Below, piece after piece: positions 8,614 through 18,789 of a stretch of DNA of 64,000 nucleotides. The notes beneath the pieces were generated by a model. The model had not been told where the DNA came from, searched no databases, and saw nothing but the letters and a program-made list of their open reading frames with translations. The position numbers and the translations under genes were made by a program. This DNA comes from Brucella anthropi ATCC 49188 (GTDB lineage: Bacteria > Pseudomonadota > Alphaproteobacteria > Rhizobiales > Rhizobiaceae). The stretch covers positions 620,001 through 684,000 of the forward strand of contig NC_009667.1 of the NCBI RefSeq assembly GCF_000017405.1, read 5' to 3'. Every line of letters starts with the position of its first letter. Within the stretch, counting starts at the first letter, position 1.

Positions 8614-10005
8614 TTAAGCTCTCGAATGGCGGCGAACGTATTCTTCCACGATTTTCAGGTCGTTGTGAAGAACTGTGAAGCTTTCTTTTCGTTCCATCAA
8701 GTCTGAAAGCCATGCCGGAAGCTGCGGTTCGACACCGCTTGCAGCCTTTACAGCATCAGGGAATTTGGCCGGATGTGCGGTTGCTAGAACAACCATCGGC
8801 GCTGTATTGGACACATTTTCGCGAGCGACCTTCAGGCCAATTGCCGAATGCGGATCAAGCAGATAGCCGTCCGCCTCAAGCACGGATTTGATCGTTTCCG
8901 CGGTCTCATCGACCGTCGAGCGGCCCGCAGAAAATTCGCTGCGGATCGCCGAGAGCGGCTTTTCGGAGATCGAGAAGCCGCCCGACTGTTTCAGGCTGTC
9001 CATCAGGCCGCGCAGTGCTGCTGCATCGCGTCCATGTGCTTCGAACAGGAGGCGCTCGAAGTTCGAGGAAATCTGGATATCCATCGACGGCGATGTCGTC
9101 TGTGCAACGCCGCGCATTTCATACGCGCCGGTTTCCAGCGTGCGTGAGAGAATGTCGTTATCGTTGGTGGCGATAATCAGCTGGTCGATGGGGAGACCCA
9201 TGCGCTTGGCGACGTAGCCCGCGAAAATATCGCCGAAATTGCCCGTTGGTACGGTGAAAGATACCGCGCGATCCGGCGCGCCGAGGCTCAGCGCCGCCGT
9301 AAAGTAATAGACGACCTGCGGCATGATGCGCGCCCAGTTGATCGAGTTTACACCCGAAAGCGACAGCGCATCGCGAAACTGTAGGTCGTTGAACATGCCT
9401 TTCACAAGGTTCTGGCAGTCGTCGAAATTGCCTTCGATGGAAAGGGCATGAACGTTGGAGAAGCCGGACGATGTCATCTGACGCTGCTGCACCGGCGATA
9501 CGCGACCGTTCGGGAACAGGATAAAGATGTCGGTATTGTCGCGACCGCCGAAGGCTTCAATGGCTGCACCACCCGTGTCGCCCGATGTGGCGCCGACGAT
9601 AGTTGCGCGTTCGCCGCGTTGTGCCAGCACATAGTCCATCATGCGAGCGAGAAGCTGCATGGCGACGTCCTTGAAGGCAAGCGTCGGGCCGTGGAAAAGC
9701 TCAAGCACGAATTCATTAGCGCCGGTTTGAACCAGTGGGCAGACCGCATCGTGACGGAAAGTACCGTAAGCTTCATGCACCATACGGCGGAAATCCGAAT
9801 GCGGAATTTCGCCATCGACAAATGGAGTGAGCACGGCCAGCGCGATATCCACATAGGATTTTCCGCGCAGGTCGCGGATCTGTTCTGGTGAAAACTGAGG
9901 ATAATCCTGTGGCAGATAGAGACCGCCATCCCGGGCTAGACCGGCGAGCAATGCATCGCTGAACCCCAGGACCGGCGCTTCCCCACGCGTGCTTACATAT
10001 TTCAT
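8614..10005 (-). CDS. thrC: Threonine synthase
   Basis: 463-residue PLP enzyme converting O-phosphohomoserine to threonine. The PLP lysine is in GPTLAFKDVAMQ, and the phosphate/cofactor loop is GATSGDTGGAAIEA; the N terminus KYVSTRGEAP is typical of the long proteobacterial ThrC. ATG 10005 is chosen because AAGG lies eight bases upstream, whereas the in-frame ATG at 10020 lacks a ribosome binding site. It is followed by the M16 peptidase gene, an arrangement common in alphaproteobacteria. Confidence 0.95.
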   Translation of the reverse strand: MKYVSTRGEAPVLGFSDALLAGLARDGGLYLPQDYPQFSPEQIRDLRGKSYVDIALAVLTPFVDGEIPHSDFRRMVHEAYGTFRHDAVCPLVQTGANEFVLELFHGPTLAFKDVAMQLLARMMDYVLAQRGERATIVGATSGDTGGAAIEAFGGRDNTDIFILFPNGRVSPVQQRQMTSSGFSNVHALSIEGNFDDCQNLVKGMFNDLQFRDALSLSGVNSINWARIMPQVVYYFTAALSLGAPDRAVSFTVPTGNFGDIFAGYVAKRMGLPIDQLIIATNDNDILSRTLETGAYEMRGVAQTTSPSMDIQISSNFERLLFEAHGRDAAALRGLMDSLKQSGGFSISEKPLSAIRSEFSAGRSTVDETAETIKSVLEADGYLLDPHSAIGLKVARENVSNTAPMVVLATAHPAKFPDAVKAASGVEPQLPAWLSDLMERKESFTVLHNDLKIVEEYVRRHSRA

Positions 10006-10202
10006 TTCTTGGGCCTTCATTTCAGATCGGCGCGGTTTTGAGCCGGGTAATGCAATAGAGCCTCCCTAAAAAAGCCGCAAGGTTTTAAAGCATGTTGACG
10101 CGTATGGGGTTGCTCTCCGGAGCAAAAAACGGGAAAACGTCATCGCGCTACACACATGCGTGATGTAGAAGACAGGTCGATCAGTGCAGGGAAGCCCGGT
10201 TT

Positions 10203-10793
10203 ATGCAAACAGCACCACAGAATCGTTCATCGTTGTTTCCAGTCTTTGCAACGGTTTTGCTCGCAGCCCTCGCAGGCTGCACAACCAGTGGCACCGACAA
10301 GGCTGCCGACGGAGGCTCAGGTTCTTCCTTGACCACTCCCGCCGCTACCGGCGACCAGCGCATCAAGGAATCCGAGCTGCGCGCTTTCTGCCCTTCGGTT
10401 TCGCTGCGTGACGGCACAGCCTTCTTCAATACGTATGAGAAGGGCGGTGACAAGGATCCCGCGCGTGTGATCTATCAAGCCGCCCTGACAGATACGACCC
10501 GCGCCTGTCAGCATGGCGCAGGGACCATGACGATTGACGTCGCTGCTGCCGGCAAGGTCGTACCTGGACCAAAATACAAGAGCGGCACCATCACCATGCC
10601 AATCCGTGTTGCCGTCCGCCAGGGCGATCAGGTTATCTATTCCAAGCTGCACAAGCAGGCGGTTACGATAGCCAATGGAGATACCGCTACACAGTTCGTC
10701 TTCAATGACAAGACGATCACCGTGCCGATGGCGGACAAGAACAATATCCAGATTTTCGTAGGGTTCGATGAAGGTCCTTACAACACGAAATAA
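10203..10793 (+). CDS. Predicted outer-membrane or periplasmic lipoprotein
   Basis: 196 residues with a signal peptide ending in the lipobox LAALAGC, so Cys25 or so should be lipidated. The mature part has a low-complexity Gly/Ser/Thr linker followed by a compact domain with Cys residues in AFCPSVSL and RACQHGAG. It resembles conserved lipoproteins of unknown function in Brucellaceae. It is divergent from thrC (about 200 bases between the starts) and followed by a strong terminator, so it is probably monocistronic. Confidence 0.75.
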   Translation: MQTAPQNRSSLFPVFATVLLAALAGCTTSGTDKAADGGSGSSLTTPAATGDQRIKESELRAFCPSVSLRDGTAFFNTYEKGGDKDPARVIYQAALTDTTRACQHGAGTMTIDVAAAGKVVPGPKYKSGTITMPIRVAVRQGDQVIYSKLHKQAVTIANGDTATQFVFNDKTITVPMADKNNIQIFVGFDEGPYNTK

Positions 10794-10838
10794 TGAATTG
10801 CCGTCAGGCGCATGATCATGAAATCGTTCTTTTAGTTA

Positions 10839-10880
10839 TAATGCGCGGAAAGATATTTCCGCGCATTATTTAATTTTGGT
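10839..10880. terminator. Strong hairpin terminator after the lipoprotein gene
   Basis: A perfect 13-bp stem (TAATGCGCGGAAA / TTTCCGCGCATTA, 10839-10868) with a GATA loop is followed by TTTAATTTTGGTTTTT. It ends the lipoprotein gene and marks the edge of an AT-rich insert. Confidence 0.9.
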
Positions 10881-11058
10881 TTTTCCATTTAATAGTATTC
10901 GGCTTGAAGTTTTGCTCAGTGGGCCGACAAAAACTTACAGAGTGCATGCTTGGCACGTTGAATGCCATGGTCATTAGAGACTGTTAGAAACGCAACCTTT
11001 TACGATATCAATATAACAGGTATGATTTTCTTGATCCTGGCTTCGAATAATTTTGCGG

Positions 11059-12087
11059 TTAAGTATCGATGAACAAGGGTGCTGCATTTTCAAAAACGTT
11101 TCGTGGCAGTGCACGTAGCTCGGACGCCTCATATGGAAGATGTTTAAAGTAAGTGGTCGTCAATTGGGCAACGGTTTCTGCCTGCGCACGATCACGTTGA
11201 CGCTTAACTGGTTCACGATCTCCCCTTTGGGAGATCCAGAATTTATGAGCGGCAAAAATACGTGGGTCCGGAGCGACTATACGCAAAGGCTCGCCCTTTT
11301 CATCAATCGCAATTGCCTCGAAGGGTGGCGAATTTTCGAGCCAATCAAGCCCTTCGATCGCAGCAGCAACAAGTTCATCTTCACCGTTACCAATGCTTTC
11401 ACGGCTTTCCCTCCAAATGGGTTTGGCTGGAGGTTTGATTAAGTCAACCAAATATCCCTCTCGGTTTGCGGCGCGATAGCTGGAACGTGTACGTTCAAAA
11501 GATTTATCGACTTTCTTCAGGAGGCCGAGGAGTGAGTTATTCTTTATGTCGTCATCTACGACCATTTTGAGAGAACGACGCGCATCCATGAGCAGATCGA
11601 TATCGTCAGTGGCAGTGATGCCTGGATCCACAAACACACCGGCGATTGCTTCGTAAGCAAATATCGCATTAGTACCAACGATCCGAATCCCGGCACCAAG
11701 CAAACCAGCATTGTCGACGGCTCGAATAATCCGAGCCGTAAGATGAGGTACGCGGCCAAGCCGTAGTGCGCGATTAACAGCTGTCTGGCGTTCCATTTGA
11801 GATTTGCGCGCGCTCAAGACCTCTTGCGCGGCTTGACGAGCTGCATCCCATTTGACTTTTATCGCCTCAGTTTCTGGTGAGCGGCGACCTTCCACCTTTT
11901 GACGTCTGACTCCGGCAGAATTATAATAGCTGCGCATCAAATGTTCGGTTCCGCCAACACTATGCCAAACTAATGAACCACGGAAGCTTTTGACCGTTGC
12001 AGATGCTTGCTGAAAGGCTTCATAGCGTTGATCGGAGTTAACCTTTTCACGCCTCTGATCATTATTTAGTTCTATAAAATCAATCAT
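11059..12087 (-). CDS. GSU2403-like nucleotidyltransferase-fold protein
   Basis: About 342 residues. The central segment RIVGTNAIFAYEA followed by ITATDDIDLLMDAR has the GxN and DxD arrangement of minimal nucleotidyltransferase folds, as in the GSU2403 family. The remainder has a basic C-terminal half with KFWISQRGDREPVKRQRDRAQA. Function is unknown; relatives are seen in toxin-like or mobile contexts. The frame extends up to ATG 12141, but an 11-bp inverted repeat (12115-12125 / 12155-12165) spans that start, so ATG 12087 is at least as likely; neither start has a clear ribosome binding site. Base composition upstream is AT-rich, suggesting acquisition. Confidence 0.65.
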   Translation of the reverse strand: MIDFIELNNDQRREKVNSDQRYEAFQQASATVKSFRGSLVWHSVGGTEHLMRSYYNSAGVRRQKVEGRRSPETEAIKVKWDAARQAAQEVLSARKSQMERQTAVNRALRLGRVPHLTARIIRAVDNAGLLGAGIRIVGTNAIFAYEAIAGVFVDPGITATDDIDLLMDARRSLKMVVDDDIKNNSLLGLLKKVDKSFERTRSSYRAANREGYLVDLIKPPAKPIWRESRESIGNGEDELVAAAIEGLDWLENSPPFEAIAIDEKGEPLRIVAPDPRIFAAHKFWISQRGDREPVKRQRDRAQAETVAQLTTTYFKHLPYEASELRALPRNVFENAAPLFIDT

Positions 12088-12114
12088 ATCAACATAACCG
12101 ACATAATTTACAAC

Positions 12115-12165
12115 AAACTGTTGCAGACGCAGACTATGCAAATTTAATCAACGTTGCAACAGTTT
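12115..12165. promoter_or_regulatory. 11-bp inverted repeat upstream of the nucleotidyltransferase-fold gene
   Basis: AAACTGTTGCA (12115-12125) and TGCAACAGTTT (12155-12165) are perfect inverted copies separated by 29 bases. The position at the 5' end of the gene suggests an operator or a folded leader. No regulator gene lies next to it. Confidence 0.45.
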
Positions 12166-12449
12166 CGATTGATAATATTATTATGTGTTGATCATATTGA
12201 AATTAATGTTCTTTTTTAGATTAAACGACTATCTGCCGTCAGATGAACGAGTGGTTCAGCCGCAAGCACGAAGATGTATGGCGCCGGTAGCGATCCGTTT
12301 GCGGAAAACAAGACAGAAGTGCAGCAAAACCGTCGCTGAAAAGTTTGATTGCGCCAATGCTTGTGAATAAATGCAGATCGATAAAATTCGAATTAAATGC
12401 GACTGCCTGCGTGAAATGAATGGCAACAGGTTTGCGCTAGTGTGGTCTC
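12142..12449. other. AT-rich gap without gene
   Basis: About 300 bases between the nucleotidyltransferase-fold gene and the small ORF at 12450. Apart from the inverted-repeat arm at 12155-12165 and AT-rich runs around 12166-12230, I see no coding signal. It probably contains the promoters of the two flanking genes. Confidence 0.5.
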
Positions 12450-12635
12450 ATGAAACAGAAATATGAACGCATTCTTGAACCGACGGACACCTGGGCGATC
12501 TTCGATACGTCTACTGGCGAGCCCGTCATCATGGGAACCCGTATGCTGATCGGCCTCTCTGAGAGCGAAGCCGAAGAGCTTCTGGCCATTCTCAATGCTC
12601 CGCCCAAGGGGCGCAACAAGCAATCCGCCGCCTGA
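12450..12635 (+). CDS. Small conserved-looking hypothetical protein, 61 aa
   Basis: Encodes 61 residues beginning MKQKYERILEPTDTWAIFD. It shows no membrane segment; the middle (VIMGTRMLIGLSESEAEELL) is amphipathic. It ends 28 bases before the convergent HAD gene. The codon pattern fits the neighbours better than any other frame here, but no clear ribosome binding site is seen. Function unknown. Confidence 0.55.
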   Translation: MKQKYERILEPTDTWAIFDTSTGEPVIMGTRMLIGLSESEAEELLAILNAPPKGRNKQSAA

Positions 12636-12662
12636 CAAAAGCCAGGCGTCGGATTATCTCGT

Positions 12663-13349
12663 TCAGGCATCAGTCCAGATGGACAGGGCTTCGATAACGC
12701 TCGGCAAATCTTTGTGGCGATGGATGACGGTTTCCGCACCGGCATCGGTCAGCTTGTCGGCATGGCCGGGATAGGTGTGAGCACCGCCCGTAAAGCCGAT
12801 CACACGCATTCCAGCGGCGCGAGCGCCCTGAATGCCATGCGCGGAATCTTCAATCACGATGACATCTTTCGGATCGACGCCGAATTGCTTGGCTGCATAA
12901 AGGAACACGTCTGGAGCAGGCTTGGTCTTTTTGGTGCCGACTTCCTTCGCTGAGAAGATATTGGGCGCGAACAATTCATAAAGACCGACACGCTTCAGCA
13001 TGCTTTCCAATCGATGGCTGGTCGAATTGGAACAGATGCACTTCGGCAGCTTCAGCGCCGATACAACTTCCACGATGTCCTCAACCGCCTGAACTTCGTT
13101 CTTGAGCTTCTCGTCCAGAATCTTTTCGGATTTGTCGAGAAGCGATGCCGAAAGCGGAATCCCTGCTTCGCGCTCCACGGTGAGGAGAATATCCTGCCAC
13201 GTCAGACCGGCAAAACGTTCAGCCATTTCATCTGCGGCGATCTGATAACCGGCTTCGGTTAGAAGCGTGGATTCGACTTCCGCTGCGATAATTTCGGAAT
13301 CCACCAAAACGCCATCGCAATCGAAAATAATGAGGGACGGTGCCGCCAT
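12663..13349 (-). CDS. HAD-IA family phosphatase (phosphoglucomutase/phosphoglycolate-phosphatase-like)
   Basis: About 228-residue cytosolic HAD hydrolase. Motif I is IFDCDGVLVDSE, motif II Ser in CICSNSTSHR, motif III Lys in TKKTKPAPDVF and motif IV VIEDSAHGIQGA; the helical cap follows motif I, as in subfamily IA. It belongs to the variant-3 group that dephosphorylates sugar phosphates or interconverts them; the substrate cannot be read from sequence. ATG 13349 is likely used, although ATG 13355 is in frame. Confidence 0.85.
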   Translation of the reverse strand: MAAPSLIIFDCDGVLVDSEIIAAEVESTLLTEAGYQIAADEMAERFAGLTWQDILLTVEREAGIPLSASLLDKSEKILDEKLKNEVQAVEDIVEVVSALKLPKCICSNSTSHRLESMLKRVGLYELFAPNIFSAKEVGTKKTKPAPDVFLYAAKQFGVDPKDVIVIEDSAHGIQGARAAGMRVIGFTGGAHTYPGHADKLTDAGAETVIHRHKDLPSVIEALSIWTDA

Positions 13350-13454
13350 GATCATAGCCTTTTATTGGGAGGAGTGGGCACCGGCAGCAGCCGGAAACAC
13401 CGCGATTGAGCTACACCTTTATGGCGAAGTCGTCAAATCGCGGCTGGTTCGGGT

Positions 13455-15248
13455 TCAGACCTCACCGGAAACTTCACGCCGCCGTCGGTCCAGCTCCTCG
13501 CTGTAGCGACGCAGGGTGTGCGCTTCACTGAGAAGACCGAGCACCTTACGCTCCTGTGCGTTGTTTACCACGGCCAGAGCTTCGCTTTCTGCCCGGTCGA
13601 AACGGGCGACGGCTTCCTTGGCGTTCATCTGGGGCAGCAGGAACTCGTCCTGATATTTGAGAAGCTCGCTGATGCTGTGTTCGCCGTCGGATGTGTCGAA
13701 GCTGTCGGCATAGACCTCTGGAACCGGGATCATGCCGACATAGCGTCCATCGGCATCGACCGCGATGACGCGCTGGGTCGAGCCAAGAGGGAAATCGTGC
13801 CGGAAGGTTTCTATATCGGTATCGATCAGCACGGTTCGCACATCGTGACGCATCATCCGGTTTACGGTCAGATTGCGTATCCAGCCAATGTCGTGCGCGG
13901 ACCGGATAGCCTCGCCGCGCAGGTGAAAGCGCCACGTTGCGAAGGAGTAACCGAAGGTCTTCCGCACCATCAGCGAGGACGAGACGACGGCTCCAAGAAC
14001 GAGCATCGCGATAGGAAAGTCACCGGTCATTTCCAGCGCAAGAAAGGTCATGGTCATCGGGCCGCCGACAACCGCCACGGCAAGAGAGCTCATGCCGATA
14101 ACGGCATAGACCTCAGGTGCAAGTGCCAGGCCGGCAGGCAGCACCGCTCCGGCCACGGCGGCAAACAGCTTGCCCGTCAGCGCGCCGAGAAATAGCGATG
14201 CGAAGAACAGACCGCCGCGAAAACCTGCGCCAATGGAGACGGCAGAGGCAAGCGACTTGCTGAGGATCAGGAGCAGGAGCGCCGGAATAGTGATATTTGC
14301 ATTGAGATCGAGATGCAGCGCCCCATGTCCTGAGGCCAGAACCTGAGGCGAAATGAAAGCGATCATGCCGACGACGGCCCCACCGATTGCTGGCGCCATA
14401 ACATTCGGCACCACGCTGCGTCGAGCGACCTTCTCAACAAAGGTAACCCCGCGCATGATGAGGATGGCAATACCTGCCGAAAAGAAGCCGAGAACGAGCG
14501 CTGGCACGTAGTCGCGCGGGGTGATGTCGTTGATCTGACCGATATCGATGACAAAGGGCGCTCCGCCAATTGCCTGCGTCACCAGCGCACCGACGATCGC
14601 CGCCACGACGACAGGCGCCAGCGTGGCAATCGAATAGACGCCGATGATGAGTTCGAATGCATAGAATGCCCCAGTCAGCGGAGCATTGAAGGCGCTGGCA
14701 ATAGCTGCCGCAGCGCCGCAGCCGACCAGTGTTCGCAAATCTGCACGACGAAGCTTGAGTGCCCGACCGATACGGGATGCGAAACCGCTCGCAAGCTGCG
14801 TATAAGCGGCTTCAAGCCCGACCGATGCGCCGAAACCGTTCGAAATCAGGTTCTGTCCGACGAGGATGAAGCTGTCCGTCAGCGACAGGCGTCCGCCATG
14901 AAGTGCATTTGCTTCGATAGGGTCGACGATGGGCCGCTTGCGCCAGCGCGCGAGAACCCAGATCACGATCCCCATCAAGATGCCGCCCGCGAGCGGCGCG
15001 ATATAAGCGCTGGGTTGCAATGATGCCGCCGAGCTCAGTTTTTCGCCGGGTTCAAGAGCGAAGATTGCCTGATGCATCCATTGGGAAATGCTGCCAATCG
15101 CGGCAACCATCAGCCCTGAAATGATGCCGATGACAGTGCCGGCGATAACGAGGCCTATTTCGCTGCCGCGAACCAGTGCACGCATGCGAAAGGGTACAAA
15201 GAGAACCCGCAAATACCGGTTATGCCGCAGTTCAGCGATATTCATCAT
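13455..15248 (-). CDS. ClC-type chloride channel/antiporter with C-terminal CBS region
   Basis: About 597-residue inner-membrane protein with the ten or more helices of the ClC fold (about 25-440) and a cytoplasmic C-terminal CBS-like part (about 450-590). Pore signatures are GFGASVGLEAAYTQ (with the gating Glu), the conserved GCGAAAAIASAFNAP helix and GAGFRGGLFFASLFLGA. It would exchange chloride for protons or carry another anion. The frame is open for a further 81 residues upstream, but that stretch is the ccrM promoter region and lacks ClC character, so the ATG pair at 15248/15245 is chosen. Confidence 0.85.
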   Translation of the reverse strand: MMNIAELRHNRYLRVLFVPFRMRALVRGSEIGLVIAGTVIGIISGLMVAAIGSISQWMHQAIFALEPGEKLSSAASLQPSAYIAPLAGGILMGIVIWVLARWRKRPIVDPIEANALHGGRLSLTDSFILVGQNLISNGFGASVGLEAAYTQLASGFASRIGRALKLRRADLRTLVGCGAAAAIASAFNAPLTGAFYAFELIIGVYSIATLAPVVVAAIVGALVTQAIGGAPFVIDIGQINDITPRDYVPALVLGFFSAGIAILIMRGVTFVEKVARRSVVPNVMAPAIGGAVVGMIAFISPQVLASGHGALHLDLNANITIPALLLLILSKSLASAVSIGAGFRGGLFFASLFLGALTGKLFAAVAGAVLPAGLALAPEVYAVIGMSSLAVAVVGGPMTMTFLALEMTGDFPIAMLVLGAVVSSSLMVRKTFGYSFATWRFHLRGEAIRSAHDIGWIRNLTVNRMMRHDVRTVLIDTDIETFRHDFPLGSTQRVIAVDADGRYVGMIPVPEVYADSFDTSDGEHSISELLKYQDEFLLPQMNAKEAVARFDRAESEALAVVNNAQERKVLGLLSEAHTLRRYSEELDRRRREVSGEV

Positions 15249-15463
15249 AAAATACACCGGACAAGCGGGGCGGCGCGCATGTCCGCCACGCAAATTCAGA
15301 AGTTGACTGCCGATTATAGGCAAAAAGGGATAACCAAGCCTTATCAAGGGCAAGAAGTTAAAGTTACAATTGCATAGCGATCGCGGCGTTAAGATGACAG
15401 GTGGCAAAATGTCGAGGGTCAATTGACCATGAAAAGCCCGGAACTGCGGACTTTCCACCTCGT

Positions 15464-16703
<1,240 letters not shown>

Positions 16704-16714
16704 AGCGCATCCTG

Positions 16715-16847
16715 AAAAGTGCGAAGCGGTTTTCGGATAAGATGCGCAAACGATTAGTTATCGGACGGCCTCCAGCATAGTCTGATAGTGAGGCGCTCGA
16801 AGCATTGGCTTCGGGCGCCTTCGCTATTTTAGATCTGGAGCATTTCC
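16715..16847. repeat. Dispersed intergenic repeat, AAAAGTGCGAAGCGGTTTT type
   Basis: The 19-bp word AAAAGTGCGAAGCGGTTTT at 16715-16733 is repeated exactly at 23236-23254. GAGCATTTCC at 16838-16847 recurs at 23223 and, inverted, at about 481. Such short dispersed elements are common between genes of Rhizobiales. No protein is encoded in this gap. Confidence 0.6.
16792..16830 (+). terminator. Hairpin terminator downstream of ccrM
   Basis: A 12-bp stem (GGCGCTCGAAGC / GCTTCGGGCGCC, one G-T pair) with an ATTG loop spans 16792-16819 and is followed by TTCGCTATTTT. It likely ends ccrM and possibly the convergent HAD/mutY transcript. Confidence 0.7.
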
Positions 16848-16937
16848 TGTTTTGATTGAATTATTGGAAGTGTTCTATTCGTTTGTTTTTACACGTGTCT
16901 TTATCCCGAAACCGGTCCCATTTTCGGGAGACAGGCT

Positions 16938-17552
16938 CTAGAAGGTGAGGCTCAGGGCTTTCAAATCGGAGCTCAGCTTGTCCGCATCTGTAAAATGCAC
17001 GGCCTGCCAGCCAGCCTGTCTGGCGCCATCCACATTGTGCATCGTGTCATCGATGAAAAGCGTTGCCGCGGGATCAAGGTCGAACGATGCAACATGATGA
17101 TCGTAGATTTCGCGGTCGGGTTTCAGCATATGGATGTCGCCCGATACGGTGACGCCCCGACTTTCGGTTAGAAAGGGAAAGCGAACCTGTGCTTCGCGGA
17201 AAGTGTCTGAAGCGAAATTCGTCAGCATGGTGACGTCATTGCCATGGCCTATCAGGCCGCGCAGAATTTCGACGCTGTCCTCGTACGCATGGGGAACCAT
17301 GCGGTTCCAGTTTTGCCGGAACGCACGAATATGATCGCGTTTCTCGGGATATGTATCGATCAGGAGTGCTTCTGCTTCCTGCCAGCTTCTGCCGCGATCC
17401 TGCTCGATATTCCATGCGCTGGTGCAGATGTTTTCCAGAAACCACCGCCGTTCCGAAGCATCGGGAATGACGTCGAGATAAGCAAGTTCAGGATCATAGT
17501 GGATCAGAACTCGGCCAATATCGAAGACTACATGCTTGACGGGACTGCTCAA
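16938..17552 (-). CDS. HAD-IA family hydrolase (YihX-like)
   Basis: 204-residue cytosolic HAD phosphatase. Motif I is VVFDIGRVLIHYD (note Ile-Gly in the place of Leu-Gly), motif II MLTNFASDT, motif III Lys in HMLKPDREIYDHH, and motif IV LFIDDTMHNVDGA. The overall pattern is close to the YihX/alpha-glucose-1-phosphatase group, but the substrate is not certain. Its ATG overlaps the mutY stop (ATGA), so it is co-translated with mutY. Confidence 0.85.
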   Translation of the reverse strand: MSSPVKHVVFDIGRVLIHYDPELAYLDVIPDASERRWFLENICTSAWNIEQDRGRSWQEAEALLIDTYPEKRDHIRAFRQNWNRMVPHAYEDSVEILRGLIGHGNDVTMLTNFASDTFREAQVRFPFLTESRGVTVSGDIHMLKPDREIYDHHVASFDLDPAATLFIDDTMHNVDGARQAGWQAVHFTDADKLSSDLKALSLTF

Positions 17553-18643
17553 TGGTTTCTCCTCCCTCGTTTGAATGCTTCTGGTATGGCGGCGATGATC
17601 GCCTTTTTCATGACGGTGGGTAGCGCCTCATCGGAAAGCTCGTCTGGTCGGGACCACCATCCATCCGCAGACGCACTCTTGCTGACATTCTCGGAACGAT
17701 AGACCGTCAATCTCAGTTCGAAATGTGTAAAAACATGCGTGATTGAACCGGAAGCGTTCCAATGTGCTGGGAACGGTGCTGCGGCGATTGTTGCATCTCC
17801 GTCGATACGCGCCGTCCAGTGGCTACCCGGAACTTCGGTCATTCCGGCAAGCAGGCCTTCACCTTTCCGCTTGCGCAGGAGAATTGAACCATCCCCCGCA
17901 ATGGCGATGAATGCCGCCCCGGTACGAATTGGCTTTTCTGCCTTGGGGGCCTTCACCGGAAACTCCTCCGGATCGCGCGATTTGAGAGCCGAGCAATCAT
18001 TGTTGAACGGGCAGATCGCACAGGCTGGCCGTCGTGGCGTGCATATGGTTGCACCCAGATCCATCATGGCCTGAGCAAAGTCTCCCGGTCTGTCGATAGG
18101 CGTCATTTGACCCATGAGTGCGCGGATTTCAGCTTTTGCAGCGGGCAGGGGCGTGTCAATTGTGTAGAGCCGCGAAATTACACGCTCCACATTGCCGTCG
18201 ACGACGGCAGCCGCCTCGCCAAACGCGATTGCGGCGATCGCCGCCGAAGTGTAATCGCCGATGCCCGGCAGTTCCTTCAGTGCAATGGCATTGTCTGGAA
18301 ACTTGCCATCGTGCTGTAGGGCCACGGCGTTGGCACATTTTTTCAAGTTACGTGCACGCGAATAATAACCGAGCCCGGCCCATGCACGCAGGATATCGTC
18401 CTCACTCGCCTTTGCCATGGCTTGAACGGTGGGCCAGCGTTCTACGAATTTCACGAAGTAGGACTTGACCGCCTCCACCGTCGTCTGCTGAAGCATAATC
18501 TCGGAGAGCCAGACGCGATAGGGATCGGGTTTGACGCCGGAGGCCTGTTCGGACGGGCTCACGCGCCACGGCAGAACGCGATGGTGCCGGTCATACCAGC
18601 GCAGGAGCTTTGTGGATTGATTGGAATTGGTAGAATTCAGCAT
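17549..18643 (-). CDS. mutY: A/G-specific adenine DNA glycosylase
   Basis: 364-residue base-excision repair enzyme that removes adenine opposite 8-oxoguanine. The helix-hairpin-helix motif is LPGIGDYTSAAIAA, followed by the catalytic Asp in VVDGNVERV; the 4Fe-4S cluster ligands are in CTPRRPACAICPFNNDC; the C-terminal 130 residues form the NUDIX-like 8-oxoG recognition domain (GSILLRKRKGEGLLAGM). Length is normal. It is divergent from the glycosyltransferase operon, with a 146-base gap between the starts. Confidence 0.96.
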   Translation of the reverse strand: MLNSTNSNQSTKLLRWYDRHHRVLPWRVSPSEQASGVKPDPYRVWLSEIMLQQTTVEAVKSYFVKFVERWPTVQAMAKASEDDILRAWAGLGYYSRARNLKKCANAVALQHDGKFPDNAIALKELPGIGDYTSAAIAAIAFGEAAAVVDGNVERVISRLYTIDTPLPAAKAEIRALMGQMTPIDRPGDFAQAMMDLGATICTPRRPACAICPFNNDCSALKSRDPEEFPVKAPKAEKPIRTGAAFIAIAGDGSILLRKRKGEGLLAGMTEVPGSHWTARIDGDATIAAAPFPAHWNASGSITHVFTHFELRLTVYRSENVSKSASADGWWSRPDELSDEALPTVMKKAIIAAIPEAFKRGRRNH

Positions 18644-18789
18644 GAGAAGGACATCGGTTAACAGTTGGGCAGCATTCTGATTAATGCCTTATTTTTAGAA
18701 TTGATAGAAACAACGCTGTGCATAATAGATCCTAGCGCATAGAAGTCTCACCGTGGGCCTTCTGATGTGCTCGGTTGGAAAGAGAATAA

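Noticed and set aside
7813..8706. Plus-strand frame of 297 codons across the M16 peptidase and thrC ends
   Set aside because: Shadow of two clear minus-strand genes.
13380..13393. Small CCGGC-AGCA-GCCGG hairpin between the HAD and ClC genes
   Set aside because: Only five base pairs, no U-run; too weak to call a terminator.
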